A stretch of 19,967 nt of DNA, from the NCBI GenBank assembly GCA_946886975.1, contig CAMPJV010000011.1:1-19967 (forward strand), read 5' to 3'. This document shows positions 1 to 7,539 of this stretch, in pieces; within the stretch, counting starts at the first letter, position 1; each line of letters opens with the position of its first letter. The stretch is from an uncultured Taibaiella sp. (GTDB lineage: Bacteria > Bacteroidota > Bacteroidia > Chitinophagales > Chitinophagaceae). The position numbers were made by a program, and so were the translations under genes. Below the pieces are notes generated by a model. It was given only the letters and a program-made list of their open reading frames with translations. It made no database searches and was not told the origin of the DNA.

Positions 1-868
1 GGTTTTTTCCTCCACTGAAATACACTGCATTTTGAAAGGCGAATATTTCTCCTACGCCATTTTGGCTTCCCACCGCCATGTCTGAAAGACGTGTGGCCCC
101 TGTAGCGTTGTCATAGCTGTAGAGTTCGTAGCCGTAGGCTGATGTCCAGGCAGTATAGTATAGCATATTATTTAGCACGGTAAAGTTGGTTGGACTTGCA
201 TTTCCCAATCCGGGCTCCATGTCGGTGAGGCGAATGACAGTGTCGGCAATGGGGTCATAAGTACATAGCTCTATGCCATAGCCCGGAATAAACCCAGGGA
301 AATAAAGCTTCCCGTTAAATGGAAACATAATCGTCCGCGCAAGTGCGGACGACATGGGCTGGAATATTTTTTTGGTTGAATTAGTGAGTGGGTCCAGGCT
401 GTAAAGTGTACGTCCCATGCCGGGCTCACGGGCTATAAAATACAGTCTGCCGTTAAAACTTGTAAGACTTGTCGGCGAAGAAGTGGTAGTTCCGGGATAC
501 ATATCCACCGCCAGGGTGATGGCGCTGCCATCGTACTGGTAGATCTCACAACCTACCTGGCCGCTGTTGCCGGTAAAGTAAAGTTTGTTTCCGGCCACAG
601 CGAAATAGTTGGGCACAAGCTGGCTCCCCAGAATGGCAACAGGATTCAGGTCTCCTATTAATGCTGCATTGTCCAGCGTATCAACGCTCCACAATTCATA
701 ATAATGAATGCCGTCGTCTGCAGTTAAGAATAGCTTGCCCATATAAGGGGTAAGCTGCTGCGGCATACCCGGATTGGTTGGTGATGGATTAAAATCATGG
801 GCCAATGTGACCTGACCGGAAACAGGGAAGGTTGCAGACAAGAGCAACAGGAATAGAAGGGTTCTCAT
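1..868 (-). CDS. Secreted LYF/ELYxYD-repeat protein, 3' end outside the window
   Basis: The frame is open from an ATG at 868 to the left edge (289 codons, no stop), so only the N-terminal part is seen. Residues 1-19 form a signal peptide (MRTLLFLLLL..., likely cleavage near VSG-Q). The rest is built of repeats starting at residues 45, 95, 141, 187, 235 and 281 (KLFLTA, KLYFTG, RLYFIA, KLYFPG, MLYYTA, AVYFSG). Each is followed by a GxELYxYD-like segment and then a D-x-x-PG turn. The spacing is 46-50 residues. Such blades resemble the ELWxxDG-type repeats of secreted bacterial proteins and probably fold as a beta-propeller or solenoid; that is inference. The lost C-terminus could hold a sorting domain or an enzyme. 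No function is assigned. The gene is transcribed away from the lipoprotein gene at 1183. Confidence 0.88.
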   Translation of the reverse strand, partial: MRTLLFLLLLSATFPVSGQVTLAHDFNPSPTNPGMPQQLTPYMGKLFLTADDGIHYYELWSVDTLDNAALIGDLNPVAILGSQLVPNYFAVAGNKLYFTGNSGQVGCEIYQYDGSAITLAVDMYPGTTTSSPTSLTSFNGRLYFIAREPGMGRTLYSLDPLTNSTKKIFQPMSSALARTIMFPFNGKLYFPGFIPGYGIELCTYDPIADTVIRLTDMEPGLGNASPTNFTVLNNMLYYTAWTSAYGYELYSYDNATGATRLSDMAVGSQNGVGEIFAFQNAVYFSGGKN

Positions 869-923
869 AAGAACAGTTTATTGAATATACAATATATTTA
901 GCTGCGGTATATTTATTTTCTGC

Positions 924-958
924 GAGTTTTGTTCGTTGTGTGTTGATCGTTGTCGTTC
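924..958. repeat. Degenerate heptamer array (GTTCGTT/GATCGTT type)
   Basis: The G/T-rich tract reads in steps of seven as GAGTTTT, GTTCGTT, GTGTGTT, GATCGTT, then a shortened GTCGTT. On the minus strand the units carry an AAC core. This is a weak array, with an indel in the last unit. It lies 17 bp before the 66-bp repeat at 975-1040, the same arrangement as at 2204-2320. The surrounding 869-1182 holds no gene that I can support. Confidence 0.5.
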
Positions 959-974
959 GGGACTTGTGTTAGCG

Positions 975-1040
975 TGAGGTTGCTTTCCCGCAGTAGCGGG
1001 ACAGGCGTCGCTCCGTTGTCACTTCGCTTCTCGCGATGAC
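975..1040 (+). repeat. 66-bp dispersed repeat, copy A
   Basis: It begins TGAGGTTGCTTTCCCGC and ends with a TTCGCTTCTCGCGATGAC-like arm. It aligns without gaps to 2254-2319 with about 7 differences by eye. It contains a perfect small hairpin, CCCGC-AGTA-GCGGG. The end resembles the 'GCTTC..TCGCAATGAC' interspersed repeats often seen between genes in Bacteroidota genomes; that link is from memory. Confidence 0.75.
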
Positions 1041-1182
1041 TTGTTGGGAGGGCGCCATGCCTGCAGGAATGTTAAGCACTGGTTAACAGTGAGCTCCTGT
1101 GACTGATTTGAGAGTCGTCATATTATATTGTTTTATGTGGAAGAGCTGAAATGGGAGTTGATAATTCCAAAAATTACAACGC

Positions 1183-2091
1183 ATGAAAAGCTATTTGTCG
1201 TTGCTCGCAATCCTTGCCGGCGTACTTTTTATCCAATCCTGTAAAGGCAAGGATGATGGACTTCCTAAACTGGATTTTCGCCCTGTTGAGGCGGAGAATG
1301 TAATAACCCCTCCGGCCGGTATTGCCCGGGTAGAGGTACCCTTTAACGGGTATAGCATTTCCTGTGGGGAAGAAGTGGTATTTACTATATCGAACATTAA
1401 TGCTGCTATTGGTGTATTGACCTTAGCCAGTTTTAAAGACCCGGAAGCGGCAAATTGTGATATCGTAAGCGAGATAACAAGAATTGCCGCCGTAGAGGAA
1501 GGAAAAACTACCACAAAACGTTTCAACCCGATTCGAAGGACTCTGAGGCCTGGTCCTGGTGGAGCCTTTACAGAAATTATGGAGACCGCGGGCGTGGCGT
1601 CTATCAATGTGAGGATCAGGTGTAGTGGGTCTCCTGGTGGTAAGTGCGTTTTTGATCTGAAATTTGAGACAATCAAGGACGCAGATAAAAACAACCCGCC
1701 GCCTGCAGGAGGAAGTATTGATGGTGATTCGAATCCGGACGGTGGACGAACGCATGCACCGATTGGTGGAGCAGCAGGAGCCAATCCCTGCACTACGCAG
1801 GAAATCCTTCTCAATACCATTTATGTTGATCTTAAGAAAGCCAGGCCATTGCTGGTTAGTATAAAATCAAAGTCCCTTTGCGATTGTGATACCTTTATTG
1901 TCAACGTAGTGACAAGTGGTGGAAATGCACTTTCTAAAGCTACACGCAACGGCAGCGAGGGACCGACTCAGATTGTCCCCATCGGGAAGAAGGGTGAAAT
2001 AAGAATTTTCGGCCGTTGCAATGGACAGGTGGAACCTCACCAATGTAAAGGCGACGCACTATTTACCATCACCGAAGGAAAGGTAGAGTAG
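1183..2091 (+). CDS. Predicted lipoprotein with two Cys-containing domains, function unknown
   Basis: The 302-aa product has a type II signal peptide: a hydrophobic stretch 4-17 and a lipobox ending FIQSC with the lipidated Cys at 20, followed by the charged KGKDD. I do not recognise the family. The mature part shows two segments separated by a Pro/Gly/Asn-rich linker (about 166-202). The N-terminal segment ends with RCSG (146-149) then Cys155 and FETI; the C-terminal segment ends with RCNG (278-281) then Cys288 and FTIT. The shared RCxG...C...F.xT pattern suggests a diverged internal duplication, perhaps two disulphide-bearing beta domains. The other cysteines are 61, 92, 203, 233 and 235. 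It stands alone between related repeats at 924-1040 and 2126-2320. No promoter match is evident upstream. Confidence 0.85.
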   Translation: MKSYLSLLAILAGVLFIQSCKGKDDGLPKLDFRPVEAENVITPPAGIARVEVPFNGYSISCGEEVVFTISNINAAIGVLTLASFKDPEAANCDIVSEITRIAAVEEGKTTTKRFNPIRRTLRPGPGGAFTEIMETAGVASINVRIRCSGSPGGKCVFDLKFETIKDADKNNPPPAGGSIDGDSNPDGGRTHAPIGGAAGANPCTTQEILLNTIYVDLKKARPLLVSIKSKSLCDCDTFIVNVVTSGGNALSKATRNGSEGPTQIVPIGKKGEIRIFGRCNGQVEPHQCKGDALFTITEGKVE

Positions 2092-2125
2092 GTATCTGTG
2101 AAAGACGACTACGTGTCAGCACAGT

Positions 2126-2320
2126 GGCTTCCTGCGGAGCCTCTCTCGCGTCACTGCGAGGAACGAAGCAGCCTTACTTAATGAGGGTGTCTCGCGTTGA
2201 GTATGTGTTACGTGGTTCGTGTTTTCCGTTCCGTGTTGTGTGGTTGTGTTTTGTGAGGTTGCTTTCCCCCCGTGGCGGGACAGGCGTCGCTCCGTTATCA
2301 CTTCGCTTCTCGCAAGAACG
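2126..2320. repeat. Composite dispersed repeat, full-length form (copy B)
   Basis: This gene-free block has three parts. The left arm (2126-2171) contains a GGCTTC..GGAGCC hairpin and then CGTCACTGCGAGGAACGAAG. A period-7 tract occupies 2204-2252. The right arm (2254-2320) is about 90% identical to 975-1040. Left and right arms are imperfect inverted repeats of each other (CGTCACTGCGAGGAACGAAG against CGTTCTTGCGAGAAGCGAAG on the opposite strand). It looks like a small non-autonomous interspersed element; it has no coding capacity that I trust. Confidence 0.7.
2204..2252. repeat. Degenerate heptamer array (CGTGTTx type)
   Basis: Seven consecutive heptamers: TGTGTTA, CGTGGTT, CGTGTTT, TCCGTTC, CGTGTTG, TGTGGTT, GTGTTTT. 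The plus-strand consensus is close to CGTGTTx, with an AAC core on the minus strand. The array sits inside the composite repeat at 2126-2320. Confidence 0.6.
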
Positions 2321-2365
2321 GCGATCTTATGATAGGGCTCAGCCAGACATCTTGGCTTGACTTTA

Positions 2366-3487
2366 TCATTTTGTTTTTAAGACTGGAGCAGTGGTAGCCT
2401 TTGCTATCAAAGTTTTTAATAGTTTATTTACTCCACTGCGTTTCACTGAAAATTCCTTCAGGAAAACCTCATCCATTGCCTTATATTCCATAATTCGCTT
2501 CAGGCCCTTTACTCCGTCCTTTTCATAGATCAGCTTACAAATGAATCCCTTAACGATGTTGTCGATATGAAGGAACTTGTCTTTGGTTTCGATGGATTCA
2601 AAATTACTGAGATCCGTTTTGGGGTAAGTCTTTAAATATTCGTTCATCCTGGAAACAAACCAATTGAAATCCCGTCCCAGACTACCCCCAAGATAATAGA
2701 CTAAACCGTGGCACAATGGGCTTGTTTCTGCGTAGCGAGGATTAAAATAGAGATGTAAAACTTCATGCAAATAGTCTTCTCCGAGCCCTTGGCAGAATAC
2801 TGTTCCGCTTTCCTCAAATGATATTCCATTAGGTTCCGGGTCATCCATGCCCCAGCAGTAGTCAAATCCTCTCATACAGTCAAGTTCAGGCCTGCTATCT
2901 GCAAAGTAGTATTCTACAGGTATTTGTGGGAAACCCCATTCGTTCTCAATAGTTGATAGTCTCTTGGCTAGTTGTTCAGCTTTCTTTGCATTGAAAGAAT
3001 GTGTTTTAGGGTAGTGGTAATTAATGTTGCCAACCTTTGTAGCTGCATAGCGTTCTTGATGTACCTCCATCTCTGATTTAAAATAATGTGCTCCATCTTT
3101 GTCCGTGAAGACATAGTGATTGGTTATTGCCCATAGTTCTTTTACCTGATTAGAGTCTACATATGGAAATATGGTTTTAATGTGAATGAAATCATTCATT
3201 CTTTTGGCATAATATACTAAAGGAGTTTTTGAGAAGTTATAAGTTGGGCCGTCTGTTGTTATGGCGTAAACCATATCATCCGGCGGCCATCTGTTCTTCG
3301 TCTGCTCGACACGCCAGTATTTTTTGTAATCAGCCTTCTTTTCCCGGACGAACTCGGTTAGATAGTTAATGAGAAAAGTTACAGCTGATTTTACATGCGC
3401 ATCTGATGTATCGGTTCTAACAGAGACCTGCGCAGTTAGTGCATTGGAGAATGCTAAAAGTATAAATACGAATAGAAGATGTCTCAT
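2366..3487 (-). CDS. Secreted HExxH putative metalloprotease-like protein
   Basis: The 373-aa product starts at the ATG at 3487; a TTG three bases upstream is in frame but unlikely. Residues 1-19 form a signal peptide ending NALTA-Q. The one clear motif is HEVLH at 241-245, preceded by a cysteine (232) and followed 14 residues later by C-H-G-L-V-Y-Y-L-G-G (259-268). In gluzincin-type peptidases the corresponding downstream segment usually reads E-G-x-A-x-Y-L and supplies the third zinc ligand. Here a histidine (260) stands where Glu is expected. It may bind zinc through three histidines or be inactive. The cysteines at 204, 211, 232 and 259 cluster near the motif and could form disulphides. 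The family is not recognised. The gene follows a 209-bp upstream gap and is probably monocistronic. Confidence 0.85.
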   Translation of the reverse strand: MRHLLFVFILLAFSNALTAQVSVRTDTSDAHVKSAVTFLINYLTEFVREKKADYKKYWRVEQTKNRWPPDDMVYAITTDGPTYNFSKTPLVYYAKRMNDFIHIKTIFPYVDSNQVKELWAITNHYVFTDKDGAHYFKSEMEVHQERYAATKVGNINYHYPKTHSFNAKKAEQLAKRLSTIENEWGFPQIPVEYYFADSRPELDCMRGFDYCWGMDDPEPNGISFEESGTVFCQGLGEDYLHEVLHLYFNPRYAETSPLCHGLVYYLGGSLGRDFNWFVSRMNEYLKTYPKTDLSNFESIETKDKFLHIDNIVKGFICKLIYEKDGVKGLKRIMEYKAMDEVFLKEFSVKRSGVNKLLKTLIAKATTAPVLKTK

Positions 3488-3696
3488 CAATGGCAGTAAG
3501 TCAGGCGTTCATTCTCCCACGTAAGTTACAATTTTCACATGCTGGAAGATATCACAATAGGCAGACAGTCTACAATTCGTGATTCTTTACTCCTGTGAGC
3601 GCTTTATTTAGGGGGTATAGCGCTTCCGACTGGCGATCACAATTTCTGCAGCATTTGAAGGAACGGCAGGATGCGCGAGCGGTAATACTCGTGGTG

Positions 3697-4128
3697 TCAA
3701 TTATAGTTTATCAGCTCTCCCACCAGGAGTGAATTGGAGCGAAGCGCCTGTATCTCCGCCACGCTCGATGCATTGAAAGGCTTACTGATAAATCGCTTAG
3801 CAAAGGGAAGGCTTTTCGCCAATTCGAGATCTGATGCACTCAGCTCCGATGATAGCATGATGGCTATACAGCATTGAGAGGAGTAGCCAGGGAGCAATGA
3901 GAGTCTCTCGAGAAATGCTAACCCACTTAGTTCTGGCATATTAACGTCCAGCACGATGACTTGAGGTGCCAGTTCTGGCTGCTCCCGGGTCTGCTCAATG
4001 TACTCGATCGCTTCTGCCGCAGAGTCGTATTCCTGGCAGGCAACGGTAGCATGGGCTCTTTTGAGCGCGTGTATAGTGATAAAGCGATCTAACTTGTTGT
4101 CATCAATGATCATTACTCTTTCCAGCAT
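3697..4128 (-). CDS. Single-domain response regulator (receiver domain only)
   Basis: A CheY-like receiver domain fills the whole 143-aa product, with no output domain. Visible residues are the acidic pair D9/D10 (VMIIDDN), the phospho-acceptor D61 (VLDVNMPELSG), the Ser pair 93-94 (MLSS) and K116 (FISKPF). Such stand-alone regulators pass phosphate between proteins or act by binding a partner. I chose the ATG at 4128, which gives the usual MLERVMIIDD start, over an in-frame ATG at 4197 that would add 23 non-homologous residues. A CAACTTTG (4168-4175, minus) one base off the TAnnTTTG consensus also lies between the two starts. No histidine kinase is adjacent. It lies 102 bp downstream of the FAD oxidoreductase on the same strand, so co-transcription is possible but not shown. 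Confidence 0.93.
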   Translation of the reverse strand: MLERVMIIDDNKLDRFITIHALKRAHATVACQEYDSAAEAIEYIEQTREQPELAPQVIVLDVNMPELSGLAFLERLSLLPGYSSQCCIAIMLSSELSASDLELAKSLPFAKRFISKPFNASSVAEIQALRSNSLLVGELINYN

Positions 4129-4230
4129 GAAACGGAGATTTAGAGAGCCACTATAATGGAGGCGCCCCAAAGTTGTCAATGTCGTCGGGGAGGGCACAGC
4201 AGGGTTTCGCCATTAACGGGTCAATAACAT

Positions 4231-5295
4231 TCAGGACACGTTCCTTCCCAGCACCCTCCTGAACCGCTCCACCGAAACATCAGCCATTACCTCCTTGCCG
4301 GTGATCAGCAGATCTGCCATTTGCTTTGCGAAAAAGGGGGCCAGTGAGTATCCCTTCGTGCCCATCCCGTTGAGTATGCCCACTGAGGGAAAAAAGGGGT
4401 GCATCCCTGCGAATGGTTTATAGTCCACGGAAGAAGGACGTTCGGCGGAAAGGTGATCTTCCATCGTCCATGGCAGCTTCAGCCAGCTCTTTAAGGTATA
4501 TTCTACACGTGTGCGGAATTCCGCAGTGGGAAGAACGTCGTCATATTTCCAGGCGAACGAAGAGCCTATCCAGAACAGATCTTCCTTCCACGGTACGATC
4601 TTCAGTTGTTGCTTGTAGATGCGTGTTCGTGGCAGGTCGGGTATCCTTCCTATGATAGCTTCCCCTTTGTTCATGGAGAACGGCAGGAGCGAGAAATAGG
4701 GGCTGTTGGCTGCGGCGCTGCCCTCACAGAAGACGATCTTTGAGGCAAGGATATCTTTATAGTGCACCTGGTGTTCAGTGATCGTGCAGTCGTTCACGTC
4801 AAAGACTTCTTCAAGTAGTTGGTGCTCCCTCTTCAGCACGTTGCGCCAGGACGCCAGCAGTTTGTTGCCATCTACCAGCACACACGGTCCGATGGCTCCG
4901 GCTCCGGCATAATATTGAAACTTGTCCTGCAGCTCGCCATTGTCTGCTACCCTCAGGTGCTCCGGCATCAGGGCAGCCTTCTCCTCAAATAAGTCCCGCT
5001 CTTCCGGTGAGCTGTGGAATTGTAGGATATCGCAACTACTCAGGAGTGCTATGTTCAGTTCAGATTCGAGATCCTGGTATGTCTGCAAGGCTACAGGCAG
5101 CAGTTCGTCAAAAAGCCAGGTTTTTACATGTCTTTTTCCCGTGACGGGATTGATCAGTCCACTTGCCGCTTTGGACGAACCTGAGGAGTCCCCGACATCT
5201 ATGAGGATGAATGACTTGCCTGCTCTTTTGAGATGCCAGCTCAATAGCGTGCCGCATATGCCCTGCCCGATAATAAGGTATTCTGCCTGCACCAT
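4231..5295 (-). CDS. DAO-type FAD-dependent oxidoreductase
   Basis: The 354-aa product has an N-terminal Rossmann fold: YLIIGQGICGTLLSWHL (6-22) is the dinucleotide-binding GxGxxG loop, followed by FILID with the acidic residue that contacts the ribose. The C-terminal part carries ILNGMGTKGYSLAP, the second FAD-contacting segment of the DAO (glycine/D-amino-acid oxidase) superfamily. There is no signal peptide, so it is probably cytoplasmic. The substrate is unknown; amine or amino-acid oxidation is the family norm. It is shorter than a MnmC bifunctional enzyme and lacks the methyltransferase half. The ATG at 5295 is preferred to an in-frame ATG at 5346, because a perfect TAnnTTTG element lies between them (5311-5318) and the Rossmann strand then begins at once. 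It is divergent from the Dcp gene, with 69 bp between starts. Confidence 0.9.
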   Translation of the reverse strand: MVQAEYLIIGQGICGTLLSWHLKRAGKSFILIDVGDSSGSSKAASGLINPVTGKRHVKTWLFDELLPVALQTYQDLESELNIALLSSCDILQFHSSPEERDLFEEKAALMPEHLRVADNGELQDKFQYYAGAGAIGPCVLVDGNKLLASWRNVLKREHQLLEEVFDVNDCTITEHQVHYKDILASKIVFCEGSAAANSPYFSLLPFSMNKGEAIIGRIPDLPRTRIYKQQLKIVPWKEDLFWIGSSFAWKYDDVLPTAEFRTRVEYTLKSWLKLPWTMEDHLSAERPSSVDYKPFAGMHPFFPSVGILNGMGTKGYSLAPFFAKQMADLLITGKEVMADVSVERFRRVLGRNVS

Positions 5296-5310
5296 GATCA
5301 GTTTACCGCG

Positions 5311-5318
5311 CAAATCTA
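5311..5318 (-). promoter_or_regulatory. Promoter -7 element TAGATTTG
   Basis: Exact TAnnTTTG match on the minus strand, 15 nt upstream of the ATG at 5295, consistent with a short leader for the FAD oxidoreductase. I see no good TTTG -33 element at the usual spacing. Confidence 0.5.
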
Positions 5319-5364
5319 TTCTATTCGCTGAATTTCCTATTTTCACTCTCCACGATAAACTTTG

Positions 5365-7539
5365 ATGATGTCGAAACTTATGAAATGTTGTGGCACGCTG
5401 TTATTGGCGAGCTTCGCAGGCATAGCGGGATATGCACAGACCAAAACGGATATGGAAGAAATGACGCTCTCGGTCTCTACGGACCAGAATCCACTGACAC
5501 AGCAATGGACAGGCCCATTTAACGGTGTTCCTCCATTGGACAAGGTAAAGGTTGAATATTTCAAACCGGCGCTCGAAGCGGCAATGGAAGAAAACTTAAA
5601 GGAGATCGATGAGATCGCCCGGCGAAAGGATATGCCGACGTTCGACAATACCATCGCGGCCATGGAAAGGACCGGCAAGAAGCTGGACAGGGTTGGGACG
5701 GTATATGGTATCTGGAGTTCCACCATGAACGACCCGGAGTTTCAGAAGGTGGAAAAGGAAATGGCGCCAAAGCTTGCCGCATTGTCCGACGAGATATTTC
5801 AGAATGAACAGCTTTTTAAGCGTATAGAAGCTGTATATAATGATCCCGCTAAGAGCAAGCTGACACCGGAGCAGCAACGCCTCACATGGAAGTATTACAC
5901 CAACTTTGTAAGGGCGGGCGCTAAGCTCGATGCGGCTAAAAAGGAACGGTTGTCTAAGATAAATCAGGAGCTCGCGGGCTTGTTCACCAGGTTTAGTCAG
6001 AACGTGCTGGCGGATGAAATGGACCAGGTGCTGGTGCTGAAATCTGAAGCTGAGCTGGCTGGCCTTCCGCAGTCGCTGAAGGATGCCGCCGCTGCCGCAG
6101 GTGTCACCAAAAAAATGCCGGGTACGTGGGTCATTTCCAATACGCGCTCTTCGATAGACCCGTTCCTCACCTACTCCGACCGGCGTGACCTGAGGGAGAA
6201 GGCCTGGAGAATGTTTGTTAGCCGTGGCGATAATGGTGGTGAACATGATAATAACGACATTATCACCCAGATACTTCAGCTGCGCGCTGAAAGGGCAAAG
6301 TTGTTAGGTTATGAAACGCACGCCCACTGGCGGCTTGAGAATACTATGGCCAAAACTCCGGAGAAGGCTATAGAGCTGATGGAGGCTGTATGGACGCCTG
6401 CGGTGGCAAGAGTAAAAGAGGAGGTGGCCGACATGCAGCGGCTTGCTAATGCGGACGGGGCGAACATTACTATTGAGCCGTGGGATTATAAGTATTACGC
6501 AGAGAAAGTAAGAAAGCAGCGCTATGACCTGGATCAGAATGTCGTAAAGGAATATCTACAGCTCGACAAGCTGAGGGAGGGTATGTTCTGGGTGGCCGGA
6601 GAGTTGTTCGGCTTTAGTTTCACACCCATAGCAGGAATACCGCTGCACCACCCTGACATTATGGTATGGGAGGTGAAAGACAAGACTAGTGGCAGACATG
6701 TTGGACTATGGTACTTCGACCCTTACGCCAGGCAAGGCAAGCGCAGCGGAGCATGGATGAACGCCTACCGGAGCCAGGAGCGGCTGGATGAGAACGTCAC
6801 CACCATCGTCTCTAACAACTCCAACTTTGTAAAAGGCAACCCGGGAGAGCCCGTGCTGATATCATGGGATGATGCGGAGACCTTGTTCCATGAGTTTGGA
6901 CATGCCCTGCATGGACTGTCCTCCAATGTTACGTACCCTTCACTTGCCGGAACATCGGTGGTAAGAGACTATGTGGAGTTCCCTTCGCAGCTTCTGGAGC
7001 ATTGGCTGTCCACACCTGAGGTACTGCAGCGCTTTGCTGTCCACTACAAAACAGGTAAGCCTATTCCGCAGTCCCTTGTTGACCGCATAGAGCGTGCTGC
7101 TACGTTCAACGAAGGCTTTGCAACAACCGAGTACCTTGCAAGTGCGCTCATTGATATGAAGCTGCACCTTGCCGGCGCTCAGAAGATAGACCCGGATAAG
7201 TTCGAGAAGGAAACACTTGCAAAGCTCGGTATGCCAAAGGAGATCGTAATGCGTCACCGCACGCCTCAATTCTCTCATGTCTTTTCGGGCGACGGTTATT
7301 CTGCCGGTTACTATAGCTACTTATGGTCTGACGTTTTGACTGCAGATGCGTATGGCGCATTTACAGAGGCGGGCGGGCCCTACGATAAAGACGTAGCTGC
7401 TAAGTTGCGCAAGTATGTGTTCACAGTAGGGAATACGATCGATCCTGCGGAAGGTTATCGTTCATTCAGGGGAAGAGACCCTAAGACGGATGCATTAATG
7501 ATAAAAAGAGGCTTTCCTGTTAAAGGCTCAGGAAAGTAA
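5365..7539 (+). CDS. dcp: Peptidyl-dipeptidase Dcp-like, M3 family zinc peptidase, exported
   Basis: The 724-aa product removes dipeptides from peptide C-termini if it acts as family members do. The zinc site is clear: FHEFGHALHG with HEFGH at 509-513, and the third ligand Glu538 in RDYVEFPSQLLEHW, a segment nearly identical in pattern to E. coli Dcp. The C-terminal HVFSGDGYSAGYYSYLWSDVLTAD block carries the conserved substrate-binding His/Tyr region. Residues 1-24 form a signal peptide ending GYA-Q, so the enzyme is probably periplasmic; E. coli Dcp is shorter (about 680 aa). Start choice: ATG at 5365, ATG at 5368 or TTG at 5362; the ATGs are preferred. Its stop overlaps the end of the convergent DUF885 gene by 12 bp. 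Confidence 0.95.
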   Translation: MMSKLMKCCGTLLLASFAGIAGYAQTKTDMEEMTLSVSTDQNPLTQQWTGPFNGVPPLDKVKVEYFKPALEAAMEENLKEIDEIARRKDMPTFDNTIAAMERTGKKLDRVGTVYGIWSSTMNDPEFQKVEKEMAPKLAALSDEIFQNEQLFKRIEAVYNDPAKSKLTPEQQRLTWKYYTNFVRAGAKLDAAKKERLSKINQELAGLFTRFSQNVLADEMDQVLVLKSEAELAGLPQSLKDAAAAAGVTKKMPGTWVISNTRSSIDPFLTYSDRRDLREKAWRMFVSRGDNGGEHDNNDIITQILQLRAERAKLLGYETHAHWRLENTMAKTPEKAIELMEAVWTPAVARVKEEVADMQRLANADGANITIEPWDYKYYAEKVRKQRYDLDQNVVKEYLQLDKLREGMFWVAGELFGFSFTPIAGIPLHHPDIMVWEVKDKTSGRHVGLWYFDPYARQGKRSGAWMNAYRSQERLDENVTTIVSNNSNFVKGNPGEPVLISWDDAETLFHEFGHALHGLSSNVTYPSLAGTSVVRDYVEFPSQLLEHWLSTPEVLQRFAVHYKTGKPIPQSLVDRIERAATFNEGFATTEYLASALIDMKLHLAGAQKIDPDKFEKETLAKLGMPKEIVMRHRTPQFSHVFSGDGYSAGYYSYLWSDVLTADAYGAFTEAGGPYDKDVAAKLRKYVFTVGNTIDPAEGYRSFRGRDPKTDALMIKRGFPVKGSGK

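Noticed and set aside
1077..1091. Inverted repeat CACTG-GTTAA-CAGTG
   Set aside because: Only a 5-bp stem, about 90 bp from the start codon and without a T-run; likely chance.
1191..1820. Minus-strand open frame of 209 codons opposite the lipoprotein gene
   Set aside because: The plus frame has a convincing lipobox and Cys pattern; the minus frame is Pro/Ser-rich shadow sequence.
2116..2360. Small open frames on both strands after the lipoprotein gene
   Set aside because: They lie across the composite repeat; translations are low-complexity and match no family.
4129..4197. N-terminal extension of the response regulator from an ATG at 4197
   Set aside because: The extra 23 residues do not fit the receiver fold, and the family normally begins where the ATG at 4128 places it.
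5596..6246. Minus-strand open frame of 216 codons opposite dcp
   Set aside because: A shadow of the peptidase gene with no start context or recognisable domain.
7528..7539. A frameshift or fusion between dcp and the DUF885 gene
   Set aside because: The genes are on opposite strands and simply overlap at their stops; both C-termini look complete.
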